Shown in pieces: positions 25,107 to 33,423 of a stretch of 64,000 bases of DNA. Source of the DNA: JANWKQ01 sp040376605. GTDB lineage: Bacteria; Bacteroidota; Bacteroidia; CAIKAF01. The stretch spans positions 10,357 through 74,356 of the forward strand of contig JBEIQI010000001.1 in the NCBI GenBank assembly GCA_040376605.1, in the 5' to 3' direction. A model generated the notes under the pieces. It was given only the letters and a program-made list of their open reading frames with translations. It was not told where the DNA came from and ran no database searches. The stretch's first letter is position 1; every line of letters begins with the position of its first letter. Position numbers and translations under genes: made by a program.

Positions 25107-26465
25107 CTAAATAATCTCGAAATATCTTCTTTTTTCCCAATCAGTAACCGCTTTATTATATTGTTTCCATTCCCATTCTCGGGTAGCTACAAAATGATCA
25201 ACAAATGCATTCCCAAATAATTCTTTTGATAATTTAGATTGTTTCATGGCTTGGGTAGCATTCCATAAATTGGTGGGCAAAACCCCATGAGAAGTTTCCT
25301 TATATCCATTGCCTTTTGTTGGAGCTTGTAGTTTAAGTTTGTTTTTTATCCCATACAAACCACTTGCTAAACATGCTGCCATGGCTAAATAAGGATTGAC
25401 ATCTGAACCTACTACACGTGTTTCAAGTCGGCATGATTTATTACTACTGGGCAATGCTCTTAAAGCAACGGTTCTATTATCAATGGCCCAGGTTAAAGTT
25501 GTTGGAGCCCAAGCTCCTTCAACCAATCTTTTATATGAATTAATGGTAGGGGCGTACATTGGCAAAATAAATGGAAGACAATATAATTGACCAGCAATAT
25601 ATTGTTTCATTAATTCACTCATGCCATCTTTTTCATCCTCGCTATGGAATAAATTTTTATTAGGTCTTTTATCCCACAAACTTTGATGAACATGTCCACT
25701 GCATCCTGGTAAATTCTCATCCCATTTAGCCATAAAGCTAGCCATGATTCCATGCATATAGGCCAATTCTTTTACGGATGATTTAAATAGTACGGCTCGA
25801 TCTGCTGCCTCCAATATACCTGAATAGGTAATGGCTGCTTCATAAACACCTGGCCCTGTTTCGGTATGTAAACCTTCAATAGGAATATCGAATTTTTTTA
25901 ATTCATCGAATATGGCAGAAAAAAAATCATTTCTTAAAGTAGTTCTTAAAATAGAATAACCAAACATGCCCGGCGTAAGTGGGCTAAGGTTATTAAATTT
26001 TTTTTCGTGAATAGATTGAGGTGTTTCTTCGAAATTAAACCATTCGAATTCCTGACTGAAATAGGGCACATAGCCAGCTTTATCTGCTGAGGCAATTATT
26101 TTTTTTAATAGATTTCTCGGACAAACATCTGCCGGGTTTTCTTTTTCATGAACGAGTTCGCAAAGGAAAAAAGGAATATTATTTTCCCATGGAATCATTC
26201 GAAAGGTAGATAAATCAATTCTTGCCGGTGCATCTGGGTAACCTGATTGCCATCCGGTATATGAAGAATTATCATAAGCGGTATCATTGGCATCCCAGCC
26301 AAATACAACATTACAAAAACCTAGTTGACCCTTAACTGCACTTAGAAACTTTTCGGTGCTGATATATTTTCCACGTAAAACTCCATCAATATCAGTAATG
26401 GCTAATTTTACCTTTTGGTCGGAATGGTTTTTTACATAATCGATAATTTCCTGTTCTGTCATCAT
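25107..26465 (-). CDS. Glutamine-synthetase-like gamma-glutamylamide synthetase (PuuA-like)
   Basis: 452 residues. GS fold: VKLAITDIDGVLRGKYIS at the N-terminus, LHTETGPGVYE, HVHQSLWD and the C-terminal ATP/Arg region NKSCRLETRV. The N-terminal DIDGVLRGK is typical of PuuA/GlnT-type enzymes that ligate glutamate to amines rather than true GlnA. It should use ATP to form a gamma-glutamylamide and so protect the cell from a reactive free aldehyde in later steps. It starts 3 bp after the permease. True glutamine synthetase is a less likely alternative. Confidence 0.88.
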   Translation of the reverse strand: MMTEQEIIDYVKNHSDQKVKLAITDIDGVLRGKYISTEKFLSAVKGQLGFCNVVFGWDANDTAYDNSSYTGWQSGYPDAPARIDLSTFRMIPWENNIPFFLCELVHEKENPADVCPRNLLKKIIASADKAGYVPYFSQEFEWFNFEETPQSIHEKKFNNLSPLTPGMFGYSILRTTLRNDFFSAIFDELKKFDIPIEGLHTETGPGVYEAAITYSGILEAADRAVLFKSSVKELAYMHGIMASFMAKWDENLPGCSGHVHQSLWDKRPNKNLFHSEDEKDGMSELMKQYIAGQLYCLPFILPMYAPTINSYKRLVEGAWAPTTLTWAIDNRTVALRALPSSNKSCRLETRVVGSDVNPYLAMAACLASGLYGIKNKLKLQAPTKGNGYKETSHGVLPTNLWNATQAMKQSKLSKELFGNAFVDHFVATREWEWKQYNKAVTDWEKRRYFEII

Positions 26466-26468
26466 AAA

Positions 26469-27785
26469 TTATTTTTTATAAAATATCTTGTAAACAATAA
26501 AACAAATAAGAAGGATACCTAAGTAAATCAACATCAGCTTTATCCAATAAATGCCAATTAATACAAAGGTAACCATTGCCAACACCATAGCTAATGCAGG
26601 AACAAATGGATAACCAGGAACTCTATAGGGGCGATGAGTATTCGGATCTTTGCGCCTTAGTGCAATAAGCGAAAGCATGGCCAGCATATACAACGTTAAT
26701 GCTCCTAAAACCGAAATGATAATTATGTCCCCAGTTTTATTCGTTATTAATAGCATTATACCAATACACATATTGGCAATTAGCGCATAATCGGGAGTTT
26801 TAACAATAGGTTGAATATGCCCTAGAAATTTAGGTGCTAAACCGGCTTTACCAAATTCGAAAGTAGACCGACCTGCAGCTAAAATTAATCCATGGAACGA
26901 AGCCACTAAACCAAATAAACCGATCGTAATTAATAGATGATATAATAATGCATTATCACCTACTACCTTTCTCATCGCTAATGGTAGGGGAGAATCAGAT
27001 ACATTTCCATTCTGCGCATTATCGAAAACAATGAGTTCCCAGCCGCCAACCCCAACGGCTGCTACAAAGGTTAATATGCACAATACTACTAATGTAAAAA
27101 TGGCCGATCCAAAACCTTTTAAAATATCTTTTTGTGGATTTTTTGTTTCTTCAGCAACATTTGCCAAACCTTCGATTCCCAGAAAAAACCATACAGCAAA
27201 AGGAAGTGCCCCAAGAATTCCTTTCCAACCATTTGGTAAGGCGTTATGTTGCAGGTTTTCCATTTTAAAATGTGGCATGGTAACTCCGGCAAAAATTAAA
27301 AGTTCTACTACAGCAATGATTGTGATTACTAATTCGAAGATAGCCGCCGCTTTTACCCCTGATACATTTAATAAAGTAAAAATAATATAAGCTGAAATAG
27401 ATATTGCTAAGGCAGGAATTTGTGGAAAGAATAAATGAAAATAAGTTCCTATGGCAAATGCAATAGCGGGTGGTGCGAATACAAATTCAATGATTTGGGC
27501 CATCCCTGCCAAAAAGCCGATATCTTTTCCAAAAGCTTTAGTGGCATAATCAAATACACCACCCGCCTTTGGTATATAGCAAGCAAGCTCCGCATAGGAA
27601 AATGTAAAACAAGCATAAAGTATTATAATGATAACGGTGGCAATTCCCATTCCTAAAGTTCCACCTTCTTTTAAACCCAAATTCCAGCCAAAATATAATC
27701 CAGAAATAACATAACCTACCCCTAATCCCCAAAGCATTATAGGAGTAAGTGTTTTCTTAAGGCTGCCGTTATTGGTTATTTCCAT
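26469..27785 (-). CDS. APC-family permease, ethanolamine-permease-like
   Basis: 438 residues, about twelve membrane segments. The opening GYVISGLYFGWNLGLKEGG, the block AELACYIPKAGGVFDYA and GFLAGMAQIIEFVFAPPAIA closely resemble the ethanolamine permease (eat) group of the APC superfamily. It heads a minus-strand cluster with the amine-gamma-glutamyl ligase 3 bp downstream, so amine uptake is well supported by context. Ethanolamine is preferred over amino acids or putrescine because of both the family resemblance and the alcohol dehydrogenase nearby. Confidence 0.85.
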   Translation of the reverse strand: MEITNNGSLKKTLTPIMLWGLGVGYVISGLYFGWNLGLKEGGTLGMGIATVIIIILYACFTFSYAELACYIPKAGGVFDYATKAFGKDIGFLAGMAQIIEFVFAPPAIAFAIGTYFHLFFPQIPALAISISAYIIFTLLNVSGVKAAAIFELVITIIAVVELLIFAGVTMPHFKMENLQHNALPNGWKGILGALPFAVWFFLGIEGLANVAEETKNPQKDILKGFGSAIFTLVVLCILTFVAAVGVGGWELIVFDNAQNGNVSDSPLPLAMRKVVGDNALLYHLLITIGLFGLVASFHGLILAAGRSTFEFGKAGLAPKFLGHIQPIVKTPDYALIANMCIGIMLLITNKTGDIIIISVLGALTLYMLAMLSLIALRRKDPNTHRPYRVPGYPFVPALAMVLAMVTFVLIGIYWIKLMLIYLGILLICFIVYKIFYKK

Positions 27786-27893
27786 CCCTCAATAATAATA
27801 AAAATTGACTGTAATTGGTCCTAATTGCTCGCCTCAAGGTCATACTTCTTGGGATATTTTTAATCTGGCATTGAACAAAATGAATCGGGCATT

Positions 27894-27924
27894 TTTGGAA
27901 ATTTGTTTTTATTATCTACATTTG
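27894..27924 (+). promoter_or_regulatory. Complete Bacteroidota promoter of the methionine operon
   Basis: TTTG at 27894-27897, 19-bp spacer, TACATTTG at 27917-27924: both consensus elements at the expected distance. Transcription should start near 27930, giving a leader of about 460 nt. Confidence 0.75.
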
Positions 27925-27954
27925 TGACATCAAACGACCTGTTACAAGGTAATT

Positions 27955-28075
27955 GATTTATAAAGAAGAGGTTAGAGACTGGCTCGTTGAACCTCTGGCA
28001 ACCAACTATAAGCCCCGTTAATTCGGGTTGGAAAACCGGTGCCAATTCCAGATTCTGCTACATATTGTATCAGAA
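27955..28075 (+). ncRNA. SAM-I-type (S-box) riboswitch
   Basis: Conserved core blocks occur in the right order: AGAGACTGGC, GAACCTCTGGCAACC, a P3 hairpin CCAAC..CCCG/CGGG..TTGG with loop TTAATT, and GGTGCCAATTCCAG. These are the SAM-binding elements of the S-box class. P1 is short and not certain; limits are approximate. It lies about 300 nt before metY and 30 nt downstream of a consensus promoter. No obvious intrinsic terminator follows directly, so the output may act on translation or on the leader ORF just downstream. Confidence 0.88.
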
Positions 28076-28093
28076 GAATATAGATTGAGAAAA

Positions 28094-28186
28094 ATGAAAA
28101 AAACAAATCATTTAAGTCTAGAAAGCCAAACAAAAAAATTCTTTGGACAACATTTATTCTGTTGTTGTTGCTGTTTTAGCTGTTAA
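28094..28186 (+). CDS. Poly-cysteine leader peptide (30 codons)
   Basis: ATG at 28094, TAA at 28184-28186. The first 20 residues are polar and basic (MKKTNHLSLESQTKKFFGQH); the end is LFCCCCCFSC, with six cysteines in the last eight residues and codons TGT TGT TGT TGC TGT. It starts about 20 nt after the riboswitch core and is 206 nt before metY. Too short for a folded enzyme. By analogy to attenuator peptides, and to poly-Cys leader ORFs described in mycobacteria, it may sense charged tRNA-Cys through ribosome stalling. Function here is inference. Confidence 0.7.
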   Translation: MKKTNHLSLESQTKKFFGQHLFCCCCCFSC

Positions 28187-28235
28187 GATTTTACCATTTC
28201 TTCATTAACACCTTTAAAACTTTTACAACATCATC

Positions 28236-28331
28236 ATGAATACATATGTCCATGCGGAAGTATTTCAGTTAGAATCTGGCCATAAAATAGCTAGTGTTAA
28301 TCTCATGCTCAATGGTATTTGCCGTCGCTAA
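28236..28331 (+). CDS. Small ORF resembling the MetX N-terminus (possible gene remnant or second leader)
   Basis: 31 codons, ATG at 28236, TAA ending 28331. TYVHAEVFQLESG matches TYQNTQPFALESG at the start of the downstream MetX in 7 of 13 positions without gaps. After that it diverges and ends in ICRR. It may be a leftover of a metX duplication, a translated leader element, or chance. It has no promoter of its own and sits between the poly-Cys leader and metY. Confidence 0.35.
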   Translation: MNTYVHAEVFQLESGHKIASVNLMLNGICRR

Positions 28332-28392
28332 TACGATATAAAAAATTTACATCATTCCTAATCAACAAAAAACCATTTTAAAACAAAAAACC

Positions 28393-29736
28393 ATGTCAAC
28401 ACAAAAATTACATTTCGAAACACTCCAGCTACATGCAGGACAAGAGGTAGACCCAACAACCGGTTCAAGAGCCGTACCTATTTATCAAACCACTTCTTAC
28501 GTATTTAAAGATTCGGAGCATGCCGCCCGGTTATTTGGACTCAAAGAATTTGGAAACATTTATACCCGTTTAAACAATCCCACCACCGACGTTTTTGAAA
28601 AACGGATTGCGGCCCTGGAAGGTGGTGTTGCTGGGCTGGCCGTAGCTTCGGGTCAGGCGGCACAATTTATTGCATTAAACAATATTTTACAGGCGGGTGA
28701 TAATTTTGTAACGAGTTCACATTTATATGGCGGCACTTACAATCAATTTAAAGTAGCTTTTAAACGCCTGGGTGTTGAAGTACGTTTTGCTGATGGAATT
28801 GACCCTGTTTCTATTGAAGAGCGGATTGATGCCAATACAAAAGCCATTTATATAGAAGCTATTGGCAATCCTGAATTTAGTGTGGCGGATTTTGAAAAAA
28901 TTTCAAACATCGCCAAAACCTATGATATTCCATTGGTTGTAGATAATACCTTTGGTGCAGCCGGTTATATTTTTCGACCAATTGAACATGGAGCGGCCGT
29001 GGTTGTTGCCTCAGCCACTAAATGGATTGGCGGACATGGCACCAGCATTGGAGGAATAATTGTTGATGCTGGAACATATAATTGGGGAAATGGGAAATAT
29101 CCACAATTTACAGAACCTTCAGAAGGGTACCATGGGCTTGTATTTTGGGATGTTTTTGGAACCAACGGCCCATTTGGCAACATTGCCTTTGCTATTAGAG
29201 CCAGAGTAGAAGGATTGCGTGACTGGGGGCCTGCCATTTCACCATTTAATTCCTTCCTCCTGTTACAAGGCTTAGAAACCCTTTCATTACGTGTACAAAG
29301 AACAATAGACAATGCACTTGAACTGGCTACGTGGTTAGAAAATCAAGAGGATGTAGAATATGTAAACTACCCGGGACTAGCTTCTTCTAAATACAATTCT
29401 TCAGCTAAAAAATATTTAAAAAATGGATTCGGCGGAGTACTAAGTTTTAAAATAAAAGGGGGTGTTGAAAAAGCCAATGCATTTGTTAATTCACTTGAAC
29501 TCATTTCACACCTAGCCAATGTTGGCGATTCAAAATCGCTAATAATACATCCTGCCGCCACCACGCATGAACAATTAACTCAGGCAGAACAACTTTCTAC
29601 AGGAGTGGTTCCAGGGCTCCTACGTTTCTCTGTTGGTATCGAACATGTGGAAGATTTAAAGGCCGACCTTTCCAAAGGGTTTACCGCTATACATGCTTTA
29701 AAGGCTGTGTTTACTGGCGATCTATCGAATCATTAA
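28393..29736 (+). CDS. metY: O-acetylhomoserine sulfhydrylase
   Basis: 447 residues, PLP enzyme of the Cys/Met metabolism family with the longer length typical of MetY. RAVPIYQTTSYVF, YTRLNNPTTDVFEKR and the PLP lysine in SATKWIGGHGTSIGG are clear. It makes homocysteine directly from O-acetylhomoserine and sulfide. First major gene after the SAM riboswitch and leader ORFs, 49 bp before metX, so repressed by high SAM in the expected scheme. Confidence 0.95.
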   Translation: MSTQKLHFETLQLHAGQEVDPTTGSRAVPIYQTTSYVFKDSEHAARLFGLKEFGNIYTRLNNPTTDVFEKRIAALEGGVAGLAVASGQAAQFIALNNILQAGDNFVTSSHLYGGTYNQFKVAFKRLGVEVRFADGIDPVSIEERIDANTKAIYIEAIGNPEFSVADFEKISNIAKTYDIPLVVDNTFGAAGYIFRPIEHGAAVVVASATKWIGGHGTSIGGIIVDAGTYNWGNGKYPQFTEPSEGYHGLVFWDVFGTNGPFGNIAFAIRARVEGLRDWGPAISPFNSFLLLQGLETLSLRVQRTIDNALELATWLENQEDVEYVNYPGLASSKYNSSAKKYLKNGFGGVLSFKIKGGVEKANAFVNSLELISHLANVGDSKSLIIHPAATTHEQLTQAEQLSTGVVPGLLRFSVGIEHVEDLKADLSKGFTAIHALKAVFTGDLSNH

Positions 29737-29784
29737 TGGTTGATAATAATAAAACTCTATAATAAATAATTAGCAAATGTAGGC

Positions 29785-30804
29785 ATGTCAAACTTTCAAA
29801 CATACCAAAACACCCAACCCTTTGCACTCGAAAGTGGCGAGGTACTTGGTGGGCTTAAAATAGCTTACCATACCTATGGTACCTTTGATGCACAAAAAAG
29901 CAAGGTGGTTTGGGTTTGCCATGCCCTCACAGCTAATTCCGATGTAGCAGATTGGTGGGAAGATATTTTTGGCAAAGGCAGTCACTTCGATAAAGAGGAA
30001 TATTATATCATTTGCGCAAATATATTAGGATCATGTTATGGATCTACAGGGCCATTGTCTGATAATGGCATTGGACGTCCTTATTTAAGAAGTTTTCCAC
30101 TGGTAACCCCAAGGGACATGGCAAATGCTCATTTAATGCTGAAATCGCACCTGAAGATTCAAACCATTGATTTGTTAATTGGTTCATCTCTGGGAGGGCA
30201 GCAAGCTATGGAGCTTGCAATACAACTTAAGGAGGATTTGGATCAACTCATATTAATTGCTACTAATGCAAAACATTCACCCTATGGTATTGCCTTTAAT
30301 GAATCCCAGCGTTTGGCATTATTAGCAGATGAAAGCTTTGAAAGACAGGAACCTAATGGTGGAGAAAAGGGCTTAATTGCTGCTAGAAGCATTGCGATGT
30401 TAAGTTATCGCTCCTATCACGGTTATCAAATTACCCAATCAGAAGAAAGTAGCAATAAGCTGGATGATTTTAAGTCGTCTTCATATCAGAGGTATCAGGG
30501 TAAAAAATTGGCTAAAAGGTTTAATGCTTATTCATATTGGGCACTTTTAAAATCTATGGATAGCCACCATGTAGGTCGGAACAAGGGATCAATAAAGGAT
30601 GCTCTTGCAGAAATAACTGCTAGAACATTAGTGGTAGGGATCAGTAGCGATTTGCTTTTTCCAGTAGAGGAGCAAAAATATTTAGCCGAACATATTCTAA
30701 ACGCCCAGCTGGAAGTAATGGATTCGAATTTTGGACATGATGGGTTTTTAGCGGACGCCAAAGTACTTGAAACAATTATTATTGAATTTTTAAAAACTAC
30801 ATAA
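29785..30804 (+). CDS. metX: Homoserine O-acetyltransferase
   Basis: 339 residues, alpha/beta hydrolase. Starts FALESGEVLGGLKIAYHTYG; oxyanion/nucleophile region LLIGSSLGGQQAMELA; Asp in SSDLLFPVEEQ and His in GHDGFL complete the triad. Transfers acetyl from acetyl-CoA to homoserine, giving the MetY substrate. Ends 1 bp before hom, so translation is probably coupled. Confidence 0.94.
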   Translation: MSNFQTYQNTQPFALESGEVLGGLKIAYHTYGTFDAQKSKVVWVCHALTANSDVADWWEDIFGKGSHFDKEEYYIICANILGSCYGSTGPLSDNGIGRPYLRSFPLVTPRDMANAHLMLKSHLKIQTIDLLIGSSLGGQQAMELAIQLKEDLDQLILIATNAKHSPYGIAFNESQRLALLADESFERQEPNGGEKGLIAARSIAMLSYRSYHGYQITQSEESSNKLDDFKSSSYQRYQGKKLAKRFNAYSYWALLKSMDSHHVGRNKGSIKDALAEITARTLVVGISSDLLFPVEEQKYLAEHILNAQLEVMDSNFGHDGFLADAKVLETIIIEFLKTT

Positions 30805-30805
30805 A

Positions 30806-32053
30806 ATGAGAAAGAAATTATCGATTGGATTATTTGGATTTGGTTGTGTTGGAAATGGGTTATATGAAGTGTTGAATAAATCAGAGTTATTAGATGCAAC
30901 GATCAAAAAAATAGTGGTTAAGAATCCTACCAAAGATAGAAAAATTAGTAAGGAGCATTTTTCATATGATAAAAATGATATTTTATTGGATGATGAAATT
31001 AACCTTGTTGTTGAATTGATTGATGATGCAAAAGCTGCATTTTTAATCGTTTCCGAGGCATTAAAAAGAAAGAAAAATGTAGTTACCGCCAATAAAAAAA
31101 TGCTTGCTGAGAACCTTGAGGAACTTATTGGGCTGGCAAAGGAAAATAAGGTATCCTTATTATATGAAGCATCTGTGGGAGGCAGTATTCCTATAATCAG
31201 GAACTTGGAGGAATACTATAATAATGATTCTCTATCAGGGGTGTTGGGAATTGTAAATGGAACCACGAATTATATTCTAACCCAAACCAATTATGGCAAG
31301 GACTATGATTCGGCATTGCAGGAAGCCCGTGAGTTAGGATTTGCGGAATCTGATCCTACCTTAGATGTTGACGGATTTGATTCGAAGTTTAAATTGATAT
31401 TGCTCATTAAGCATGCTTTTGGATTAACCTTACAAGCCGAAGAGGTGTTTAATTATGGAATACGTCAAGTAAAAGAGCAGGATGTTAGGTATGCTTCGGA
31501 AAAGGGACTTCGCTTAAAATTATTTTCAAGGGCCGAAAAAGTGGGGAATCAATTAATAGGTTTTGTGGCGCCACACTTTATTGCGGAGGATAATGTCGCT
31601 TATAATGTAAATAACGAATTTAATGCAGTAACTGTAGAAGCATTATTTTCCGATAAACAATTGTTTTTGGGTAAAGGTGCAGGAGCCTATCCAACGGCAA
31701 GTGCTGTATTATCTGATATTTCAGCACTCCAATATGATTATGCCTATGAGTATAAAAAATCACAGAAAGTGAATAATTTAACCTATACCACTGATTTTAA
31801 ATTGAAAATCTATGCCGGATCATCTTCTATTGAAAAGTTAGAGGAGCTTCCTTGGATAGAAAAAGATGAAGTACTAAAAAGTAAAGACTACTGTTATATC
31901 ACGGGAATTATAAACTTTGCCGACCTGTTTCTAACGGATTTTAATGCCAGAAATGATTTTTTCTTCGCGGTTCTCCCTCATTCCATCAAGGACTTAAACA
32001 GTTCTGAAGCTCAATTATCATTTGCCGAATTACAAGAATCTATTAACTATTAA
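30806..32053 (+). CDS. hom: Homoserine dehydrogenase
   Basis: 415 residues. Rossmann start SIGLFGFGCVGNGLYEVL, catalytic domain EASVGGSIPIIRNLEEYY, GIVNGTTNYILTQT and ESDPTLDVDGFDSKFKL. It reduces aspartate semialdehyde to homoserine. Usually fused to or located with threonine-pathway genes; here it sits in the methionine operon directly after metX, providing homoserine for acetylation. The C-terminal region beyond the catalytic domain is ACT-like in position but weak in sequence. Confidence 0.93.
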   Translation: MRKKLSIGLFGFGCVGNGLYEVLNKSELLDATIKKIVVKNPTKDRKISKEHFSYDKNDILLDDEINLVVELIDDAKAAFLIVSEALKRKKNVVTANKKMLAENLEELIGLAKENKVSLLYEASVGGSIPIIRNLEEYYNNDSLSGVLGIVNGTTNYILTQTNYGKDYDSALQEARELGFAESDPTLDVDGFDSKFKLILLIKHAFGLTLQAEEVFNYGIRQVKEQDVRYASEKGLRLKLFSRAEKVGNQLIGFVAPHFIAEDNVAYNVNNEFNAVTVEALFSDKQLFLGKGAGAYPTASAVLSDISALQYDYAYEYKKSQKVNNLTYTTDFKLKIYAGSSSIEKLEELPWIEKDEVLKSKDYCYITGIINFADLFLTDFNARNDFFFAVLPHSIKDLNSSEAQLSFAELQESINY

Positions 32054-32076
32054 ATAACCCTCAAATTAATTTAAAA

Positions 32077-32568
32077 ATGAATCAAGCTCCTTTACCCTGG
32101 TATATTGCCGGCCCGCTTATTGGTCTAATCGTTCCCTTACTCTTATTGTTAAGAGAAAAACAATTTGGTATTTCGTCATCGTATCGTTATATCTGGTCGT
32201 TAATTACAAAGAAACCAGCCTATTTTAATTATGATAACAAGGTGGATGCCTGGCAAGCTCAATTTGGAATTGGTTTAATTGCCGTGGGATTCTATTATTA
32301 TTTTACTAAGGAAGCTAATTTTCTCATGAACGATGAATTATCCAACCAGTTTAATGTTGATTTTTATCAAATCAGTAATTGGGTCGTGTTTTTGATTGGG
32401 GGCATTTTGGTTGGTTTTGGGGCTAGATATGCTAATGGCTGCACTGCAGGGCATTGTATCATGGGAATGTCTCAGCTTTCTCTCACCTCATTAATAGCTA
32501 CTGTTGGGTTTTTTATCGGGGGCTTAATCATTGCTCATTTTATTAATCCAATTCTTTATCATTTATAA
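32077..32568 (+). CDS. YeeE/YedE-family sulfur transport protein, N-terminal half type
   Basis: 163 residues, about four membrane helices. ILVGFGARYANGCTAGHCIMG is the YeeE/YedE signature with the conserved cysteine that relays thiosulfate in YeeE. Partner of the next gene, 3 bp downstream; together they equal one full YeeE protein. Location inside a sulfhydrylase operon supports thiosulfate (or another sulfur species) import as a sulfide source. TM1 of this half is atypical. Confidence 0.88.
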   Translation: MNQAPLPWYIAGPLIGLIVPLLLLLREKQFGISSSYRYIWSLITKKPAYFNYDNKVDAWQAQFGIGLIAVGFYYYFTKEANFLMNDELSNQFNVDFYQISNWVVFLIGGILVGFGARYANGCTAGHCIMGMSQLSLTSLIATVGFFIGGLIIAHFINPILYHL

Positions 32569-32571
32569 ATT

Positions 32572-32997
32572 ATGAAAAAAATAATCAATTTTATTGTTTC
32601 CATTTTATTGGGAGCTGCTTTCGGAATAGTGCTTATAGAGTCACAGGCAATTTCTTGGTATAGAATTCAGGAAATGTTTTATTTTCAGTCGTTCCATATG
32701 TATGGTTTGTTAGGTTCTGCTATTGCTACCGGTGCCTTAAGTATTTTTCTTATAAAGAAGCTAAAGGTTAAAAGTGTCTATAATAATACGGTTGTTGTTA
32801 AAGATAAACCACTAACTTGGAAGGCGAATTTGATAGGAGGAATTATTTTCGGTTTGGGCTGGGGATTAACAGGGGCTTGTTCTGCACCGCTGCTAATTTT
32901 GGTTGGGTTATCATGGAAGTTGGGTTTAATTTTGTTGGGTGGAGCATTATTGGGTACTTTTATTTATGGAATATTAAAAAACAAACTTCCGCATTAA
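32572..32997 (+). CDS. YeeE/YedE-family sulfur transport protein, second half type (DUF6691-like)
   Basis: 141 residues, four membrane helices. FGLGWGLTGACSAPLLILVG carries the paired family motif with its cysteine. Starts 3 bp after the first half and ends 1 bp before the OsmC gene. Split YeeE pairs are common in Bacteroidota and often stand next to sulfur-relay or beta-lactamase-like persulfide genes; here the partners are methionine genes, which narrows the likely use of the imported sulfur. Confidence 0.88.
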   Translation: MKKIINFIVSILLGAAFGIVLIESQAISWYRIQEMFYFQSFHMYGLLGSAIATGALSIFLIKKLKVKSVYNNTVVVKDKPLTWKANLIGGIIFGLGWGLTGACSAPLLILVGLSWKLGLILLGGALLGTFIYGILKNKLPH

Positions 32998-32998
32998 T

Positions 32999-33418
32999 AT
33001 GAAATTAATTTTAGAAAGGATAAATAGTAAAGTGGCTTTTAAATCCACCAACGAATTCGGTACAGCGGTTCAAATTGATGGAAGTGAATCGGCAGGGGGT
33101 GAGGGCCTGGGCCTGCGCCCAATGGAATTGTTAGCTACGTCTTTGGCTTCTTGTCTTAGCATTGATATTTTACTAATTCTAAAAAAAATGCGAATTGAGC
33201 CCATTAAATATGAAGTTCATATTCAATCAAAACGCAAAGATGCTGTTCCATCATCATTCGAATCAATTCATTTAACTTTTGTGGTTGATAAAAATGATCC
33301 TAGAGAGAAAATTGAAAAAGCGATTCAATTAAGTTTGGATAAATATTGTTCGGTTGCCGCAAGCCTCTCCAATGAAATAAAAATTAGCTTTGATGTAATC
33401 ACACCAAAAAAATTATAA
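32999..33418 (+). CDS. OsmC-family protein
   Basis: 139 residues, the standard OsmC/Ohr fold length. Conserved cysteines lie in LATSLASCLSIDILLILKKM and LDKYCSVAASLS, the pair used for peroxide reduction in the family; the Glu/Arg partners are less clear. Cytoplasmic. Positioned between the sulfur transporter and metZ with gaps of 1 and 5 bp, it may deal with persulfide or hydroperoxide by-products of sulfur uptake, but that is inference. Confidence 0.85.
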   Translation: MKLILERINSKVAFKSTNEFGTAVQIDGSESAGGEGLGLRPMELLATSLASCLSIDILLILKKMRIEPIKYEVHIQSKRKDAVPSSFESIHLTFVVDKNDPREKIEKAIQLSLDKYCSVAASLSNEIKISFDVITPKKL

Positions 33419-33423
33419 AGTAA

